Part shown: positions 5,579 through 5,977 of the stretch, in pieces
Numbering within the stretch: the first letter of the stretch is position 1
Layout of the letters: every line of letters starts with the position of its first letter
DNA from: Planctomycetaceae bacterium UBA4732
GTDB taxonomy: Bacteria; Planctomycetota; Planctomycetia; Gemmatales; Gemmataceae
Assembly: GCA_002404095.1 (NCBI GenBank)
Contig: DHJA01000177.1
Coordinates: 5,891 to 11,867, forward strand
DNA: 5,977 bases
Direction: 5' to 3'
Translations under genes and position numbers: made by a program
Notes under the pieces: generated by a model
Told to the model about the DNA's origin: nothing
Seen by the model: the letters and a program-made list of their open reading frames with translations, nothing else
The model's database searches: none

Positions 5579-5659
5579 AGTCCGTAGTCCGTAGTCATTA
5601 GTCCGTAGCGGCAAGCCGACTTGTCTTCACTACGGACTACGGACTACGAACTACGGACT
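5579..5659. repeat. inverted pair of heptamer arrays (AGTCCGT) between rpmG and tRNA-Trp
   Basis: The left arm 5579-5608 is four tandem copies of AGTCCGT (the third degenerate, AGTCATT) plus AG. The right arm 5630-5659 is the same array in reverse complement. The arms match at 27 of 30 positions around a 21-nt spacer that itself contains CGGCAAGCCG. The element ends 5 nt from the rpmG stop and 10 nt from the tRNA 5' end, filling the gap. In RNA it would form a 30-bp imperfect hairpin. Tandem heptamers recall the STRR repeats of filamentous cyanobacteria. Confidence 0.85.
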
Positions 5660-5664
5660 TATCG

Positions 5665-5817
5665 CTATTTCTTGCGCGATTCCTTGTGCGGCGTGTGCTT
5701 GCGCTCCTTGCGGCAGAACTTCTTCAGTTCCAGCCGCTCGGCGCCGCGCGTTTCCTTTTGCGTGCGGTAATTGCGCGCGCCGCATACCGTGCATTCCATC
5801 CAGACGTACTCACGCAT
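5665..5817 (-). CDS. rpmG: 50S ribosomal protein L33 (partly degenerate zinc ribbon)
   Basis: L33 is a small large-subunit protein near the E site. The 50-aa product begins MREYVWMECTVCGARNYRTQ and continues through RGAERLELKKFCRKERKHTP to a basic end, matching the family pattern ECxxCxxRNY and LELKKxCxxxRKHTxHKE. Zinc-binding L33 has two CxxC pairs. Here the first is intact (C9, C12) and the second reads C35-R-K-E38, so the fourth ligand is Glu. ATG at 5817 has GGAG ten nt upstream; the stop is TAG. Its place between tuf and tRNA-Trp is the usual one for rpmG in this cluster. Confidence 0.93.
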   Translation of the reverse strand: MREYVWMECTVCGARNYRTQKETRGAERLELKKFCRKERKHTPHKESRKK

Positions 5818-5841
5818 GGCCGATTCGCTCCGGTAGTTGGT

Positions 5842-5885
5842 GTCAGTCGTCAGCGGCCGAATAAATCGGCCTACTGACTACTGAC
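5842..5885. repeat. imperfect inverted repeat between tuf and rpmG
   Basis: An inner stem GGCCGA (5855-5860)/TCGGCC (5866-5871) has a 5-nt loop. Outside it, GTCAGTCGTCAG (5842-5853) is complementary at 11 of 12 positions to CTGACTACTGAC (5874-5885), the start of the adjoining heptamer array. It is thus a heptamer-based inverted element like 5579-5659, with a shorter left arm. Confidence 0.65.
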
Positions 5886-5910
5886 TACTGACTACTGACT
5901 ACTGACTACT
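5871..5910. repeat. 7-bp tandem repeat over the tuf stop codon
   Basis: There are five exact copies of CTACTGA (5871-5905) plus a partial sixth (CTACT, 5906-5910). On the minus strand the unit is TCAGTAG, in another phase AGTCAGT, one base different from the AGTCCGT unit at 5579-5659. The tuf stop TAG (5906-5908) is the first TAG of the array. Because seven is not a multiple of three, the array places TAG in all three frames. Confidence 0.9.
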
Positions 5911-5977
5911 TGAGAATCTTGGTCACGACGCCCGAACCGACGGTGCGGCCGCCTTCGCGGATGGCGAAGCGCAAGCC
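5906..5977 (-). CDS. tuf: elongation factor Tu, C-terminal 23 codons (gene runs off the right edge)
   Basis: EF-Tu carries aminoacyl-tRNA to the ribosomal A site as a GTP complex. Only the end of domain 3 is inside the window: LRFAIREGGRTVGSGVVTKI followed by LK and TAG. The motif RFAIREGGRTVG.GVVTKI is diagnostic of bacterial EF-Tu. The rest lies beyond 5977. Its position upstream of rpmG, tRNA-Trp and secE fits the usual tuf location. Confidence 0.97.
   Translation of the reverse strand, partial: GLRFAIREGGRTVGSGVVTKILK

Noticed and set aside
5390..5614. Minus-strand 74-codon frame through tRNA-Trp
   Set aside because: It spans the whole tRNA gene and part of the heptamer element, so it is not a protein gene. 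Only its last 15 codons are considered, as a speculative leader.
5579..5910. CRISPR array
   Set aside because: The repeats are 7-bp tandem units without unique spacers of 30-40 bp and no cas genes are near.

Overview
The window is a ribosomal-protein/transcription/secretion cluster, transcribed entirely on the minus strand. Read 5' to 3' on that strand the order is tuf (3' end only), rpmG (L33), tRNA-Trp(CCA), secE, nusG, rplK (L11), rplA (L1), rplJ (L10), rplL (L7/L12). This is the classic tuf-secE-nusG-rplKAJL block that normally leads into rpoBC, which would lie just past position 1. All calls rest on reading the translations against remembered family consensus sequences; no search was run.

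The organism is probably a planctomycete, most likely close to Gemmata (Gemmatales). This is an inference. It rests on high GC, long low-complexity or charged extensions on several core proteins, a greatly enlarged SecE, and palindromes built on the string ACCCGAAGCGCAAGCGAGGG or on GCCGCGACCCG, which I associate from memory with planctomycete intergenic DNA.

Region by region: 5906-5977 holds the last 23 codons of EF-Tu, whose stop codon lies in a 7-bp tandem array. 5665-5817 is a 50-aa L33. 5579-5659 is an inverted pair of heptamer arrays filling the space between rpmG and the tRNA gene. 5496-5568 is tRNA-Trp. 5381-5495 is a leader with a terminator-like hairpin directly before secE. 3824-5380 is a 518-aa SecE with about seven membrane spans. 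2929-3774 is NusG with an acidic N-terminal extension of about 100 residues. 2732-2928 is a spacer with two hairpins, one carrying the nusG stop codon. 2267-2731 is L11; 2196-2255 is a near-perfect 26-bp palindrome; 1210-2169 is L1 with an N-terminal extension of about 85 residues; 569-1189 is L10 with an Ala/Pro/Glu tail; 54-461 is L7/L12.

Together the genes supply the ribosomal stalk and L1 protuberance, the transcription factor NusG that links RNA polymerase to the ribosome, the SecE subunit of the SecYEG channel, the Trp tRNA and elongation factor Tu. The gene content is ordinary. What is unusual is the remodelling of core proteins (SecE, NusG, L1, L10, L11) and the strong stem-loops, of several unrelated sequence types, in most spacers. 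No wholly new system is visible; the enlarged SecE and the spacer palindromes are the best candidates for something undescribed.
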